Positions 21,799 to 29,918 of a stretch of DNA of 35,042 nt are shown here, piece by piece (position 1 is the first letter of the stretch; each line of letters opens with the position of its first letter). The notes below the pieces were generated by a model. It saw nothing but the letters and a program-made list of their open reading frames with translations. It did no database searches and was not told the origin of the DNA. The stretch is from Rhodopila globiformis (lineage in GTDB: Bacteria; Pseudomonadota; Alphaproteobacteria; Acetobacterales; Acetobacteraceae), in contig NZ_NHRY01000065.1 in NCBI RefSeq assembly GCF_002937115.1, positions 1-35,042 of the forward strand, read 5' to 3'. The position numbers and the translations under genes were made by a program.

Positions 21799-21967
21799 TT
21801 CTCTGCGTGCTCTGCGCCCCGCTCTGCGATCTCTGCGTTGAATCGCGGTGGCCGGGGCGCCACCAGCGTTGGGTGTTGGGTGCCACACTGGCAACGCCGG
21901 TCTTTGTAGTGGCACCGCATTTTTAAAACGCAGAGATCGCAGAGCGGGGCGCAGAGCACGCAGAGAA
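21799..21967. repeat. 41-bp perfect inverted repeat with 87-bp loop
   Basis: The arms 21799-21839 and 21927-21967 are exact reverse complements over 41 bases. Each arm is itself built from four copies of CTCTGCG (right arm CGCAGAG) with 2 to 5-base spacers. The loop (21840-21926) contains no gene. CGCAGAG-type words are known to recur as dispersed repeats in many bacterial genomes; such a long perfect arm would form a stable cruciform or RNA hairpin. Confidence 0.9.
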
Positions 21968-22139
21968 GAAATCATGCGGCCTGCGGCCGCGGTGGCTCAA
22001 ACGCAACCGGGCTGTTCCGGTTGCAACGCGCGGCCTGGCGTTCAAGACAATAAAGGCCGGATCCATAAAATAGCGCGACAGTCGGCACAACTGGCCCGTC
22101 GTCCACGCCTTTCCGCGGCATCAGCAGCGCAATGCGTGG

Positions 22140-22161
22140 ATGCCGGGCCTGCGTCCGGCAT
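22140..22161. repeat. REP-like hairpin
   Basis: ATGCCGG (22140-22146) pairs with CCGGCAT (22155-22161) around an 8-base loop; it is followed by GACGG and preceded by GCGTGG, the usual surroundings of alphaproteobacterial extragenic palindromes. Confidence 0.55.
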
Positions 22162-23077
22162 GACGGAGCAGCAACGACCGCCGCTGTCTCAACGCCAATG
22201 GGACTGAGCCCATCATCGAGATTTCTTGTCCCAGGCGTGATCGTGGTCACCGATCTGTCGAAGGCCACAGCAATCATGCCAGGCCGATTTCGCCGAAGCG
22301 GAGGGTGTCGAATCCACATGACATGGCTCGGGCAACGGCGAGCGGCACACCCGCACCTCAATTGAACAGGCGTTACAAGCAGTGGCGTTCGTTGCGGCTT
22401 CCTGTCAGGATATCGGAGACACCCTCAGCCCGCGTGGCAGTCCTGTGGACGGAATCAACGACGCGGGGATCGTCAGCGGCGGATTCACTTCGGCGTCAGG
22501 TGAACCGACAGGCTATACCTTGTCGCCCGCAGGGAACCTCAGCGTCGTGCCCTTCATCGGCGGGCAGGTCCTTGCCGTTGACGGGATAAACAACCAGGGG
22601 GTCAGTGTTGGTGTTGCCCTGGCTCCAACTGCTGTTGCCGGTCTGAACGCGGACGTTTCAACCGGCTTCGTCGATGACAACGGCACGGTCACTCGGCTGC
22701 CGCAAGGAAACTTCGGGTCCGGGTTGGACAGCGTGAGCGACTTTGGCGTGGCCGTGGGCAATGCCACAAGCGACAATCTGGGCGACCAGAATCCGTCTCA
22801 ATACAATATAGCAACGGGCATAGAGACCCCGATATCCATCGCAGGTCTCAGAAGAGTCCATCTGTCGGATATCAACAACCTCGGCCGGATGGTGAGGCAC
22901 GGCATTCTCACCAATGGCCAGGAGGAATCGTTCTTCCTGGACGGCAAGGGCGGCTCGCTATTGGTGGCCGTTCCGGGCGCAGTGCAAACCGAGGCCAGTG
23001 GGCTGAACGACATTGGGCAGATTGTCGGCGACTACGCGGATGCGGAGGGACTCAATGATTCGCTTCAAGCGGTTGGC

Positions 23078-23323
23078 TACAGCAGACCGCAGGTCGATTG
23101 AGACAGGGCGACGGCGCTCCCTCATCGTCATGGCCCGGCTTGTCCGGGCCACCTATTCCAGCACGTGTGCCGCGACAGGTGGCCCGGACAAGCCGGGCCA
23201 TGACGAAAGGGAAACGCAGCGGCGGACCGTTTCCGAGATGTGTGCATCCCGTAGGGACGAGCCGGGCCATGACGATGAGGACAGGGGGGCCTCAGTGTTC
23301 CAACTGACCTGCGGTCTGCTGTA
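23078..23323. mobile_element. MITE-like element with TA-flanked terminal inverted repeats
   Basis: TACAGCAGACCGCAGGTC (23078-23095) is exactly complemented by GACCTGCGGTCTGCTGTA (23306-23323). If the outermost TA is the duplicated target, the element is about 242 bp with 16-bp terminal repeats starting CAGCAGACC. It has no transposase frame. TA duplication is the habit of IS630/mariner-type transposases, so mobilisation by such an enzyme in trans is plausible. Inside lies a 30-bp perfect palindrome. It interrupts the HAF gene. Confidence 0.65.
23125..23206. repeat. 30-bp perfect palindrome inside the MITE-like element
   Basis: The arms 23125-23154 and 23177-23206 are exact reverse complements, reading TCGTCATGGCCCGGCTTGTC at the outer left, with a 22-base loop. 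A further half-copy (GAGCCGGGCCATGACGATGA) lies at 23259-23278, and related words are found at 27900 and 31675. Confidence 0.9.
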
Positions 23324-23550
23324 ACATACCGATGCCAATCACGACACGCACGGCATGGTGGTGCAGATCGCCCATACCTGATCATCTCGCCTGTGGCGCC
23401 GTGCCCGGGCGATCGGCCGGATGTGCTGATACCAAGACGCTCGGATGATGAGAATGGTTCAAACGAACGGCATGGCGCGTGCCCGGTGAAGCCAGGCGGC
23501 CCCCGGAAGCAGGCGCGCCACCTCGCCGGAGCGGCGTCCGAACCAGTGGC

Positions 23551-23636
23551 GTGCTGGAACAGGCGGCCCCGGAGGTCAGCCCATGACTATGCAGACAGGC
23601 CACCTCTGCGCCGCAACCAACCTGCGGTCTGCTGTA
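23551..23636. repeat. partial second copy of the MITE-like element
   Basis: Read on the minus strand, 23636 to 23551 starts TACAGCAGACCGCAGGT and continues with clear but diverged similarity to the right end of the first copy (GTCATGG core, then TGTTCCAGCACGCC against TATTCCAGCACGTG). Only one terminal repeat is present, so it is a truncated relic. No gene was recognised in 23382-23550. Confidence 0.6.
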
Positions 23637-23667
23637 GCAGACGCGCCGCAGTGCGCTACAATGCCGC

Positions 23668-23892
23668 GTGCACCCGGAGATGCTGAAGCAGCGTCTGATC
23701 GTGGCCGAGGAGCACGTCGTCCTTGGTGAGCGCCACATCGCCCGGCAACGCGGGCTTATCGCCAGACTGAAGCGGAAAGGCTTCAACACGACCGGGGCAA
23801 GACGGCTTCTTGCCCCTTTCGAGGAACCACAGGCGGAGCATCCCGCATCATGCGACAGGCTTCGGCTTGAACTGAACATCCCATCTCGATGA
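23668..23892 (+). CDS. small conserved helical protein of unknown function
   Basis: A 74-residue protein starting at GTG 23668 (MHPEMLKQRLIVAEEHVVLG). The pattern EEHVxLGERHIARQRxLIARL, followed by FNTTGARRLLAPFEEPQAEH, is one I recognise as a recurring small hypothetical protein of alphaproteobacteria, usually single-domain and predicted to be an antiparallel helical pair. No function is known to me. It follows directly behind a repeat relic and is closed by a hairpin. No strong ribosome binding site is visible, so the exact start is uncertain. Confidence 0.6.
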   Translation: MHPEMLKQRLIVAEEHVVLGERHIARQRGLIARLKRKGFNTTGARRLLAPFEEPQAEHPASCDRLRLELNIPSR

Positions 23893-23908
23893 CGGGCGGT
23901 GCCGCCCG
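23893..23908 (+). terminator. hairpin directly after the small protein gene
   Basis: CGGGCGG (23893-23899) and CCGCCCG (23902-23908) form a perfect stem right behind the stop codon. No T-run follows; weak candidate. The rest of 23909-24283 holds no recognised feature. Confidence 0.35.
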
Positions 23909-24283
23909 ATCCCGTTCCGTGTCAACGCACCGGAAGTGTTCGCCAGGTATCTGCATGGTCTCGGCGTCCCGCTGATGGGATGCAGATGGTTCTGACGCCT
24001 CGCCTGCGGGTCGGGTCGCCTGCCAGGCCCGCCGCGACGACGTGCCGCGCAACCCAGGGTTGACCGACAGGACCACAGCCGAGGCGATGCGAGCCAGGCC
24101 AGGCGCAGGGTTTCACCCCCCTCCCGCAAACGATCCCCATCAGCGTACCACTGCGCAATGGTTGCACCGAAAAGCAGTTTCACGAAACTGTGATACAAGA
24201 GGGAGCCCCCTGCGGGCACGCCGCGTGGTTAAGTGCGGTCGCAGAATGGGACCGGCCGCCGCAACCACGTCGCGGTCACCGGC

Positions 24284-27200
24284 ATGCAACCTGCACAGGG
24301 GATCGAACTGACCCGACAGGACCAGGAACCTGGCGTCTCGATATCCGGCCCGCCTCCGGCCGAGGCGCTGTGTGCCCTGGGTCGCCCCGCCGTCTCGCTG
24401 CGGTCCCGGCTGTTGCTGCTGGTCGTTGCCAGCATCCTGCCGCTGGTTGGCCTGGGCATGGCCCGCGAGTACTGGAATTATCTGGCGCAACGGCAGCAGG
24501 CTTCCGAAAGTCTGCAAACCACCGCACGCGGACTCGCCGTGGCGGTGGAACGTGACATCCAGTCGCGCATCGTGGCGCTGGAGGCGCTGGCCACGTCGCC
24601 GGCCCTGCAGCCGGGCGGCCTCGCCCGCTTCGACGCCCAGGCCGAGGCGTTCCTGGCCAGCCAGCCGCCGGGCACGCGGCTCGGCCTGTCGGGACCCGAT
24701 GCCGGGCCGATCCGCCTGTACGGCAAACCCGCCCACGCCGCCGCGGCGCGGCCGGAGGACGTCGCCCGCCTGTTCGTCACGGGCCGTCCGCTGGTGACCG
24801 GCCTGCATGGCGGGGACGAACCCGGCCAGGCCGGCTTCAGCGTGGCCGTGCCGGTGTTCGACGGTGCCAGGGTGGCCTACGACCTTTCCATGCGGCTGCC
24901 GCCGGCCGCGCTGGCGGCGCTGATCGAGGGCCAGCACCTGCCGCCGCGCACCATCGCGACGGTGATCGACGCATCCGGCGTCGTCGTCGCCCGGGTGCCC
25001 GATCCGGCCGGACGCTTCATCGGCTCCCGCGTCGTGTCAGGATTGTGGGCGGCCATGCAGGCCAGCCCCGACGGCCTTTCGGTGGCTCGCACCCTGGAAG
25101 GCACGCCGGTGCTCGTGGCGTTCACCCGCATCGCGCCGTTCGGCTGGTCGGTGGCGGCCGGCGCGCCCGAGGATGTGCTGTTCGCGCCGATGCGCGCGGC
25201 GATGGTCCATATCGCCCTCGCCGGCCTGGCGGTGCTGGCGGCGGCGCTGATCCTGGCCCGCCTCGCCGCCCGCCACATCACCCGGCCGATCGAGCGCCTG
25301 CGGCAGATCGCCGCCGATGGGCTGCTGCCACCGTCGACCGGCCTGCCGGAAACCGACACCGTCGCCCGCGCGCTGCTGGCCGCTTCCGCCGAGCGGCGCG
25401 AGTCCGCCCGCGCCCTGGCGGAAAGCGAGCAGCGTTTCCGCGCGCTGTTCGAGCGCTCGTCCAGCGGCACCATCCTGCTGGATCCGGACACCACCGAGAT
25501 CATCGACGCCAACGAAGCCGCCGCCGCCATCGTCGGCTACTCGGTCGAGGACTTCCGCCACTGCCGGATCACCGAGTTCCGCCTCAGCCGCACCGTGGAG
25601 GAGATCCGGGAAACCTGCCGGGCCGTCGCCGCCGGCCAGACCCTGCGCTATGAAACGCAACTCACCGGCCGCAAGGGACCGCGCGACCTGCTGGTCGCCG
25701 CGGGTCCGCTGGTGGTGTCGGGGCGGACCGTGGTGCTGCTCAACCAGATGGACGTGACCGACCTGCGCAAGGCCGAGGCCGGGCTGCGCATCAACGAGGA
25801 ACGGCTGGAACTGGCGCGGCAGGGTGCCAGCCTGGGCATCTGGGACTGGGACATCGTCAGCGGCGCTCTCACCTGGAGCGATCACAACTGGTACCTGCAT
25901 GGCCTGGAGCCGCGGCCCGGCGGGCTGACGCCACAGGACTGGCAGCGTACCGTGCATCCGGCCGATTTGCCGCGGGCGTTGGGGGAACTGCGGACTGCGA
26001 TCGTCACGCCGGGCTATGCCTGCGCCGTTGAGTACAATGTTGTCCTGCCGGACGGATCGCTGCGCCGCCTGCTCAGCCGTAGCCAGGTCGTCCGCGGCCC
26101 CGACGGCCACGCCATCCGCATGGTCGGCATCAACATGGACGTCACCGCCCGGTACGAAGCGGAAATGGCCCGCGACCGGCTGATCGCCATGCTGGAAACC
26201 GAGCGAAGCCGGCTTGCCGACATCATCGAGGCACTGCCCATCGGCGTCGGGATCGTCGACCGGTCCGGCGGCCTGATGCTGAGCAACCCGATCATGCAGA
26301 GCCTGGTCGGGTCGACCGTTCCGTCGCTGGATCGGGCGAAGGCGGAGCGGTGGGTTGCCTGCCATCCGGACGGCCGCCGCATGGCGTCGGCGGACTATCC
26401 GGTCCAGCGGGCGCTGCGCGGCGAAACCGTGCTGCCGGGCGTCGAGTTCCTCTATCGCGGCGAAGACGGCAAGGAGACCTGGATCAGCGTCGGCGCCCTG
26501 CCGCTGCGCTGGGAGAACGGGCAGGTGCAGGAAGCCCTGGCCATCCTGCAGGACATCGACGCCGAGAAGCGCCTGATCGACCTGCAGCAGCAGGCCAACG
26601 CCCGGCTGGAGCAGCGCGTCCAGGCGGAAATCGCCGCCCGCCAGGACGCCCAGCAGCGCGCGGCGCATGCCGAGCGGATGCAGGCGCTGGGTCAGATCGC
26701 CGGCGGGATCGCGCACGATTTCAACAATGTCCTGCAGGCGGTGACCGGCGGCGCCACGCTGGTCGAGGGTCGCCCGAACGATCCCGAGCGCGTGGCGCGG
26801 TATGCGCGGATGATCCTGGATGCCGCCCGGCGCGGCGCGGCGATCACCAGCCGCCTGCTGGCCTTTTCGCGCCGCGGCGACCTGCGGGCGGAAAGCCTGG
26901 ATGCCGGCCGGCTGCTGCGCGACATGGCGGAGGTGCTGACGCACACGCTGGGCGGTTCGGTCACCTGCGCGGTCGATGTTCCGCCCGGGCTGCCGCCGCT
27001 GCTGGCGGACCGCGGGCAGCTTGAAACCGTGCTGGTCAACCTGGCGACGAACGCGCGGGACGCCATGCCCTCCGGCGGCACCCTGACCATGAGCGCCGCC
27101 GCCGAGGTCATAGGCGACGCGCCGCCGCATGCCGTCAGCCTGCGGCCGGGGCGGTACATCCGGATTGCCGTGGCCGACACCGGCAGCGGCATGGACGAAG

Positions 27201-27817
27201 CGGTGCTGGCGCGGGTGACCGAGCCGTTCTTCACAACGAAAGGCACCGGGCAGGGCACCGGCCTGGGGCTGGCCATGGCCAAAGGCTTTGTCGAGCAGAG
27301 CGGCGGCGGCCTGTTCATCGACAGCGTCGTGGGACAGGGCACCCGCATCGTGCTCTGGCTGCCGCAGGCGTCCACCGGCCCCGCCCTGGCGCCCGCGCCC
27401 GCCCCGGAGGCGGCGGCCGGCCCGCGGCGGCCGCGCGTGCTGCTGGTCGACGACGACCCGATCGTCCGCGAGGTGCTCGCCGCGTCGCTGGATGACGCCG
27501 GCTACCGCGTAACGCAGGCCACAAGCGGGCCGGAGGCGATGGCCGCCCTGGCCGCGGCCGAGCGGACGGACGTGATCGTCTCCGACCTGACGATGCCGGG
27601 CATGGACGGGGTGACGCTGATCCGCAAGGCGCAGGAGCAGCGTCCCGACCTGCCGGCGGTGCTGCTGACCGGATACGCCGGCGGCGGCGCGGCGCTGGCG
27701 ATCGGCGGGGCGGTGACCGGCGCGTTCACGCTGCTGCGCAAGCCGGTGGCGGGACCGCAGCTTGTCGACCGGATCAATGCGCTGCTGGCGTCGGCGCACG
27801 TGGCCGCAGGGGTATAG
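24284..27817 (+). CDS. hybrid sensor histidine kinase with extracytoplasmic sensor, PAS domains and receiver
   Basis: A 1177-residue membrane kinase. In order: first membrane helix (about 40-60), periplasmic Cache-like sensor (about 65-300), second helix (MVHIALAGLAVLAAALILARL, about 307-327), HAMP-like linker, PAS 1 (from about 375), PAS 2 (GIWDWDIVSGALTWSDHNWY, from about 504), PAS 3 (ADIIEALPIGVGIVDRSGG, from about 640), HisKA with phospho-acceptor H811 in GGIAHDFNNVLQ, HATPase with LVNLATNARDAMPSGG, ADTGSGMD and GTGQGTGLGLAMAKG, and a C-terminal receiver with DDDP and phospho-acceptor D1101 in VSDLTMPGMDG. No DNA-binding output domain is present, so a partner regulator or phosphotransfer protein must exist elsewhere. 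The ATG at 24284 is chosen; an in-frame GTG at 24233 would add 17 residues. Neither has a strong ribosome binding site. Confidence 0.9.
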   Translation: MQPAQGIELTRQDQEPGVSISGPPPAEALCALGRPAVSLRSRLLLLVVASILPLVGLGMAREYWNYLAQRQQASESLQTTARGLAVAVERDIQSRIVALEALATSPALQPGGLARFDAQAEAFLASQPPGTRLGLSGPDAGPIRLYGKPAHAAAARPEDVARLFVTGRPLVTGLHGGDEPGQAGFSVAVPVFDGARVAYDLSMRLPPAALAALIEGQHLPPRTIATVIDASGVVVARVPDPAGRFIGSRVVSGLWAAMQASPDGLSVARTLEGTPVLVAFTRIAPFGWSVAAGAPEDVLFAPMRAAMVHIALAGLAVLAAALILARLAARHITRPIERLRQIAADGLLPPSTGLPETDTVARALLAASAERRESARALAESEQRFRALFERSSSGTILLDPDTTEIIDANEAAAAIVGYSVEDFRHCRITEFRLSRTVEEIRETCRAVAAGQTLRYETQLTGRKGPRDLLVAAGPLVVSGRTVVLLNQMDVTDLRKAEAGLRINEERLELARQGASLGIWDWDIVSGALTWSDHNWYLHGLEPRPGGLTPQDWQRTVHPADLPRALGELRTAIVTPGYACAVEYNVVLPDGSLRRLLSRSQVVRGPDGHAIRMVGINMDVTARYEAEMARDRLIAMLETERSRLADIIEALPIGVGIVDRSGGLMLSNPIMQSLVGSTVPSLDRAKAERWVACHPDGRRMASADYPVQRALRGETVLPGVEFLYRGEDGKETWISVGALPLRWENGQVQEALAILQDIDAEKRLIDLQQQANARLEQRVQAEIAARQDAQQRAAHAERMQALGQIAGGIAHDFNNVLQAVTGGATLVEGRPNDPERVARYARMILDAARRGAAITSRLLAFSRRGDLRAESLDAGRLLRDMAEVLTHTLGGSVTCAVDVPPGLPPLLADRGQLETVLVNLATNARDAMPSGGTLTMSAAAEVIGDAPPHAVSLRPGRYIRIAVADTGSGMDEAVLARVTEPFFTTKGTGQGTGLGLAMAKGFVEQSGGGLFIDSVVGQGTRIVLWLPQASTGPALAPAPAPEAAAGPRRPRVLLVDDDPIVREVLAASLDDAGYRVTQATSGPEAMAALAAAERTDVIVSDLTMPGMDGVTLIRKAQEQRPDLPAVLLTGYAGGGAALAIGGAVTGAFTLLRKPVAGPQLVDRINALLASAHVAAGV

Positions 27818-28182
27818 CCGTGGGGTATAGCCGCGGGGGTTTCCCGCTCCGCCGCCGATTGCGACGCCGGCGCTGCCGGGCGAGCACGTTTTTCCAGCGT
27901 CATGGCCCGGACAAGCTGGCATTGGCGTTGCGATAGCGGGATCAGGGGCATGGGTGTTGCTACACCGTCATGGTGGGCGAAGGCCCACTATCACCGTCAT
28001 GGTGGGCGAAGGCCCACTATCCACGCCTTACGGTGCTGATACAGGCAACGGCGTGAATGGTGGCCCTTCGGCTCCCATGACGACGGGGCAGTTGCGCCCC
28101 GGTGCGACTGGGGGTGCTACCCGGGGGTAGCCTTTCCAACCGATCCCCCCTTATCATCCGGCGCGGATGAATGGGGGGACGC
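27818..28182. other. intergenic region with repeats
   Basis: This 365-bp gap holds a REP half-copy near 27898-27920 (GTCATGGCCCGGACAAGC), the tandem hairpin repeat at 27963-28020, and the leader of the CoA transferase gene. No coding frame is convincing. Confidence 0.5.
27963..28020. repeat. two exact tandem copies of a 29-bp hairpin unit
   Basis: The unit CACCGTCATGGTGGGCGAAG plus GCCCACTAT occurs twice without spacer (27963-27991, 27992-28020). Each copy contains GTGGGC-GAAG-GCCCAC, a 6-bp stem with a tetraloop. It is short of the copy number and spacer structure of a CRISPR array. Confidence 0.9.
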
Positions 28183-29379
28183 ATGGACTACGACAACGCC
28201 TTCGCCGGTTTGAAAGTGATCGACCTGAGCGGCGGTGTGGCCGGGCCGTCCTGCGCGATGATGCTGGCGCAGCACGGCGCGGACGTCATCAAGGTGGAAA
28301 CGCCGCATCACGGCGGCGACTGGTCGCGGATCCTGGGCCGCACTTATGAGGACCATTCGGCATTCTCGCTGTACGGCACGCTGGGCAAGCGCAGCCTCGC
28401 GGTCGACCTGAAGACGCCGGAAGGCAAGGCGATCCTGTGGCGCCTGATCAAGGGCGCCGACGTGTTCATCGAGGGGTTCCGCCCCGGCACCATCCAGCGC
28501 TACGGCTTCGGCTACGACGCGGTCAGCGCGCGGGAGCCGGGGATCATCTACTACGCGATCTCCGGCTTCGGGCAGACCGGGCCGCTGGCGGCGCGGCCGG
28601 CGATGGACCCGGTGCTGCAGGCCTTCATCGGCATCGTCACCGAGAACAAAGGCGAGCACGACGGGCATCCGCACCGCATCGCCATCTCGCTGATCGACAT
28701 GTTCTCCGGCCTGCTGGGGTTCCAGGCGATCGCCACGTCCCTGTATGTACGACGCGAGCAGGCGGAGAAGAAGGGCCGCTACCTCGAACTCAGCCTGATG
28801 CAGGGCGGCGCGCTGCTTTCGGTGATCCGGCTGATGGCGCACCACCTGGAGCGCGGCACGACGCAGCGCACCAGCATGCCGAACGGCGTGTTCAACACCG
28901 CGGACGGACAGGTCAACGTCACCATGGTGCGCCCGCGCGACTGGCAGCCGTTCTGCGAGGCGATCGACCAGATGGGCCTGCTGCACGACCCGCGCTTCGC
29001 CACCCATGCCGCCCGCGCCGAGAACCTCGACGAGCTCTACACGGTGCTGCGGCCGGTCCTGGCGACGAAGACCACGGCGTGGCTGTCGGAGCGGCTGACC
29101 GCGAACGGCATCATGAATGGCCGGGTCAACAGCTACGAGGAATTTCTCCAGGAGGAACAGGTTGCCGCCACCGGCATCATGTCCTGGCTGGACCAGCCCG
29201 GCGTGCCGGAGCCGGTGCCGATGCCGAACATCCCCGGACTGCCGCCGTTCGTCAGCGGCACACGGCGTGCCCATGCGCCGACGCTGGGCGAGCATACCCG
29301 CGAGGTGCTGGCCGAGCATGGCTACTCGGCGGCGGAAATCGACGACCTGTTCGCGCGGAAGGTCGTCGGCGGGCGGTGA
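28183..29379 (+). CDS. CaiB/BaiF-type CoA transferase (family III)
   Basis: A 398-residue CoA transferase that moves CoA between carboxylic acids through an aspartyl anhydride. The N-terminus GLKVIDLSGGVAGPSCAMMLAQHGADVIKVE is the family hallmark, followed by RSLAVDLKTPEGKAIL and FIEGFRPGTIQRYGFGYD. The probable nucleophile is D142 in RPAMDPVLQ. Acyl donor and acceptor cannot be told (formyl-CoA, carnitine and succinyl-CoA types share these motifs). The ATG at 28183 is preceded by GGGGGGA at five bases, making it better than ATG 28171. It appears to be a single gene. Confidence 0.9.
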   Translation: MDYDNAFAGLKVIDLSGGVAGPSCAMMLAQHGADVIKVETPHHGGDWSRILGRTYEDHSAFSLYGTLGKRSLAVDLKTPEGKAILWRLIKGADVFIEGFRPGTIQRYGFGYDAVSAREPGIIYYAISGFGQTGPLAARPAMDPVLQAFIGIVTENKGEHDGHPHRIAISLIDMFSGLLGFQAIATSLYVRREQAEKKGRYLELSLMQGGALLSVIRLMAHHLERGTTQRTSMPNGVFNTADGQVNVTMVRPRDWQPFCEAIDQMGLLHDPRFATHAARAENLDELYTVLRPVLATKTTAWLSERLTANGIMNGRVNSYEEFLQEEQVAATGIMSWLDQPGVPEPVPMPNIPGLPPFVSGTRRAHAPTLGEHTREVLAEHGYSAAEIDDLFARKVVGGR

Positions 29380-29432
29380 TCCCGGGATTTGTGCAGCCTG
29401 TGTCGCCATTTGATGCAGGCCCGGATCAGCCA

Positions 29433-29627
29433 TCAGCGCCCGGCTTCGGCTTCGGCAATGCCCGCTTCGGCCTCGGTGACAATCTCGTCGTCAAGGTCAA
29501 GATCGGCGGCGTATCGCCGTGCGGCTTCCACCAGGAATTCGGCGCTGCTGGCGATCCGTCCTTCGGCGATCCGGCGATCAATCGCTGCTTCAAGCTCTTC
29601 CGGCAGCCTGACCTGAACCACACCCAT
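29433..29627 (-). CDS. orphan ribbon-helix-helix (ParD/CopG-like) antitoxin
   Basis: A 64-residue protein. The N-terminal strand VVQVRLPEELEAAIDRRIAEG and the helix SSAEFLVEAARRYA give a ribbon-helix-helix fold; the acidic tail (LDDEIVTEAEAGIAEAEAGR) resembles the toxin-wrapping part of ParD-like proteins. GGAGGG sits five bases before the ATG, an excellent site. Only 53 bp separate its stop from the convergent CoA transferase end, so there is no room for a ParE or other toxin downstream, and none is seen upstream. It may be a remnant, a free antitoxin or a small regulator. Confidence 0.75.
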   Translation of the reverse strand: MGVVQVRLPEELEAAIDRRIAEGRIASSAEFLVEAARRYAADLDLDDEIVTEAEAGIAEAEAGR

Positions 29628-29918
29628 GGAACCCTCCAGCCGGCAGGATAACCTGATCGGGTGGCCGGTGAAATGGACTTGCTGCCACCCGCCGCAACAG
29701 CGAACCGGTCATCGGACAGGCGCATCGCGACGCCCGGCCGGGCCTGACGTTGGCGACGCGATCCGGCCCGCGGGAGGACGCAAGCAGCGGCCAGTCGAAA
29801 CAAGGAACCGCTAAGGCCCGCCCATTACGACCTGCCGATCGGCAATGGCACCCGCGGGCAGCGAGTCCGGAACGTCCGGCGCCTCGGCCTGCGCCATCCG
29901 GATGCCGAACCGACCGCC

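Larger units (their letters stand above)
21187..22381. other. gene-poor, repeat-rich stretch of 1.2 kb
   Basis: Open frames here are short, mutually overlapping and unlike any protein I know. The stretch holds a 12-bp tandem repeat (21479-21526), a 41-bp inverted repeat (21799-21967) and a REP-like hairpin (22140-22161), each listed separately. It looks like an accumulation site of dispersed repeats between the aminotransferase and the decayed HAF gene. Confidence 0.6.
22382..23381 (+). pseudogene. decayed HAF-repeat protein gene, interrupted by a MITE-like element
   Basis: The frame from GTG 22382 to TGA 23101 encodes repeats of the extracellular HAF family: VDGINDAGIVSGGF, VDGINNQGVSVGVA, LDSVSDFGVAVGNA, LSDINNLGRMVRHG, ASGLNDIGQIVGDY. 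The N-terminus lacks a signal peptide and an ATG, so the 5' part seems lost. The 3' end runs into a repeat at 23078 and closes with GYSRPQVD, a repeat-derived tail. Beyond the repeat, 23331-23381 reads DANHDTHGMVVQIAHT and stop, which is HAF-like. Removing 23080-23323 puts both parts in the same frame, with a single TAA at the junction. HAF proteins are of unknown function and usually secreted. Confidence 0.65.

Noticed and set aside
21343-21959. Overlapping frames on both strands of about 190 residues
   Set aside because: They run through tandem and inverted repeats, have no family resemblance and no good start signals.
27963-28020. Possible mini CRISPR array
   Set aside because: The two units are directly adjacent with no spacers and no cas genes occur in the window; it is a plain tandem duplication.
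29380-29432. Space for a ParE or other toxin partner of the ribbon-helix-helix protein
   Set aside because: Only 53 bp remain before the convergent CoA transferase stop, and no short toxin frame is present.
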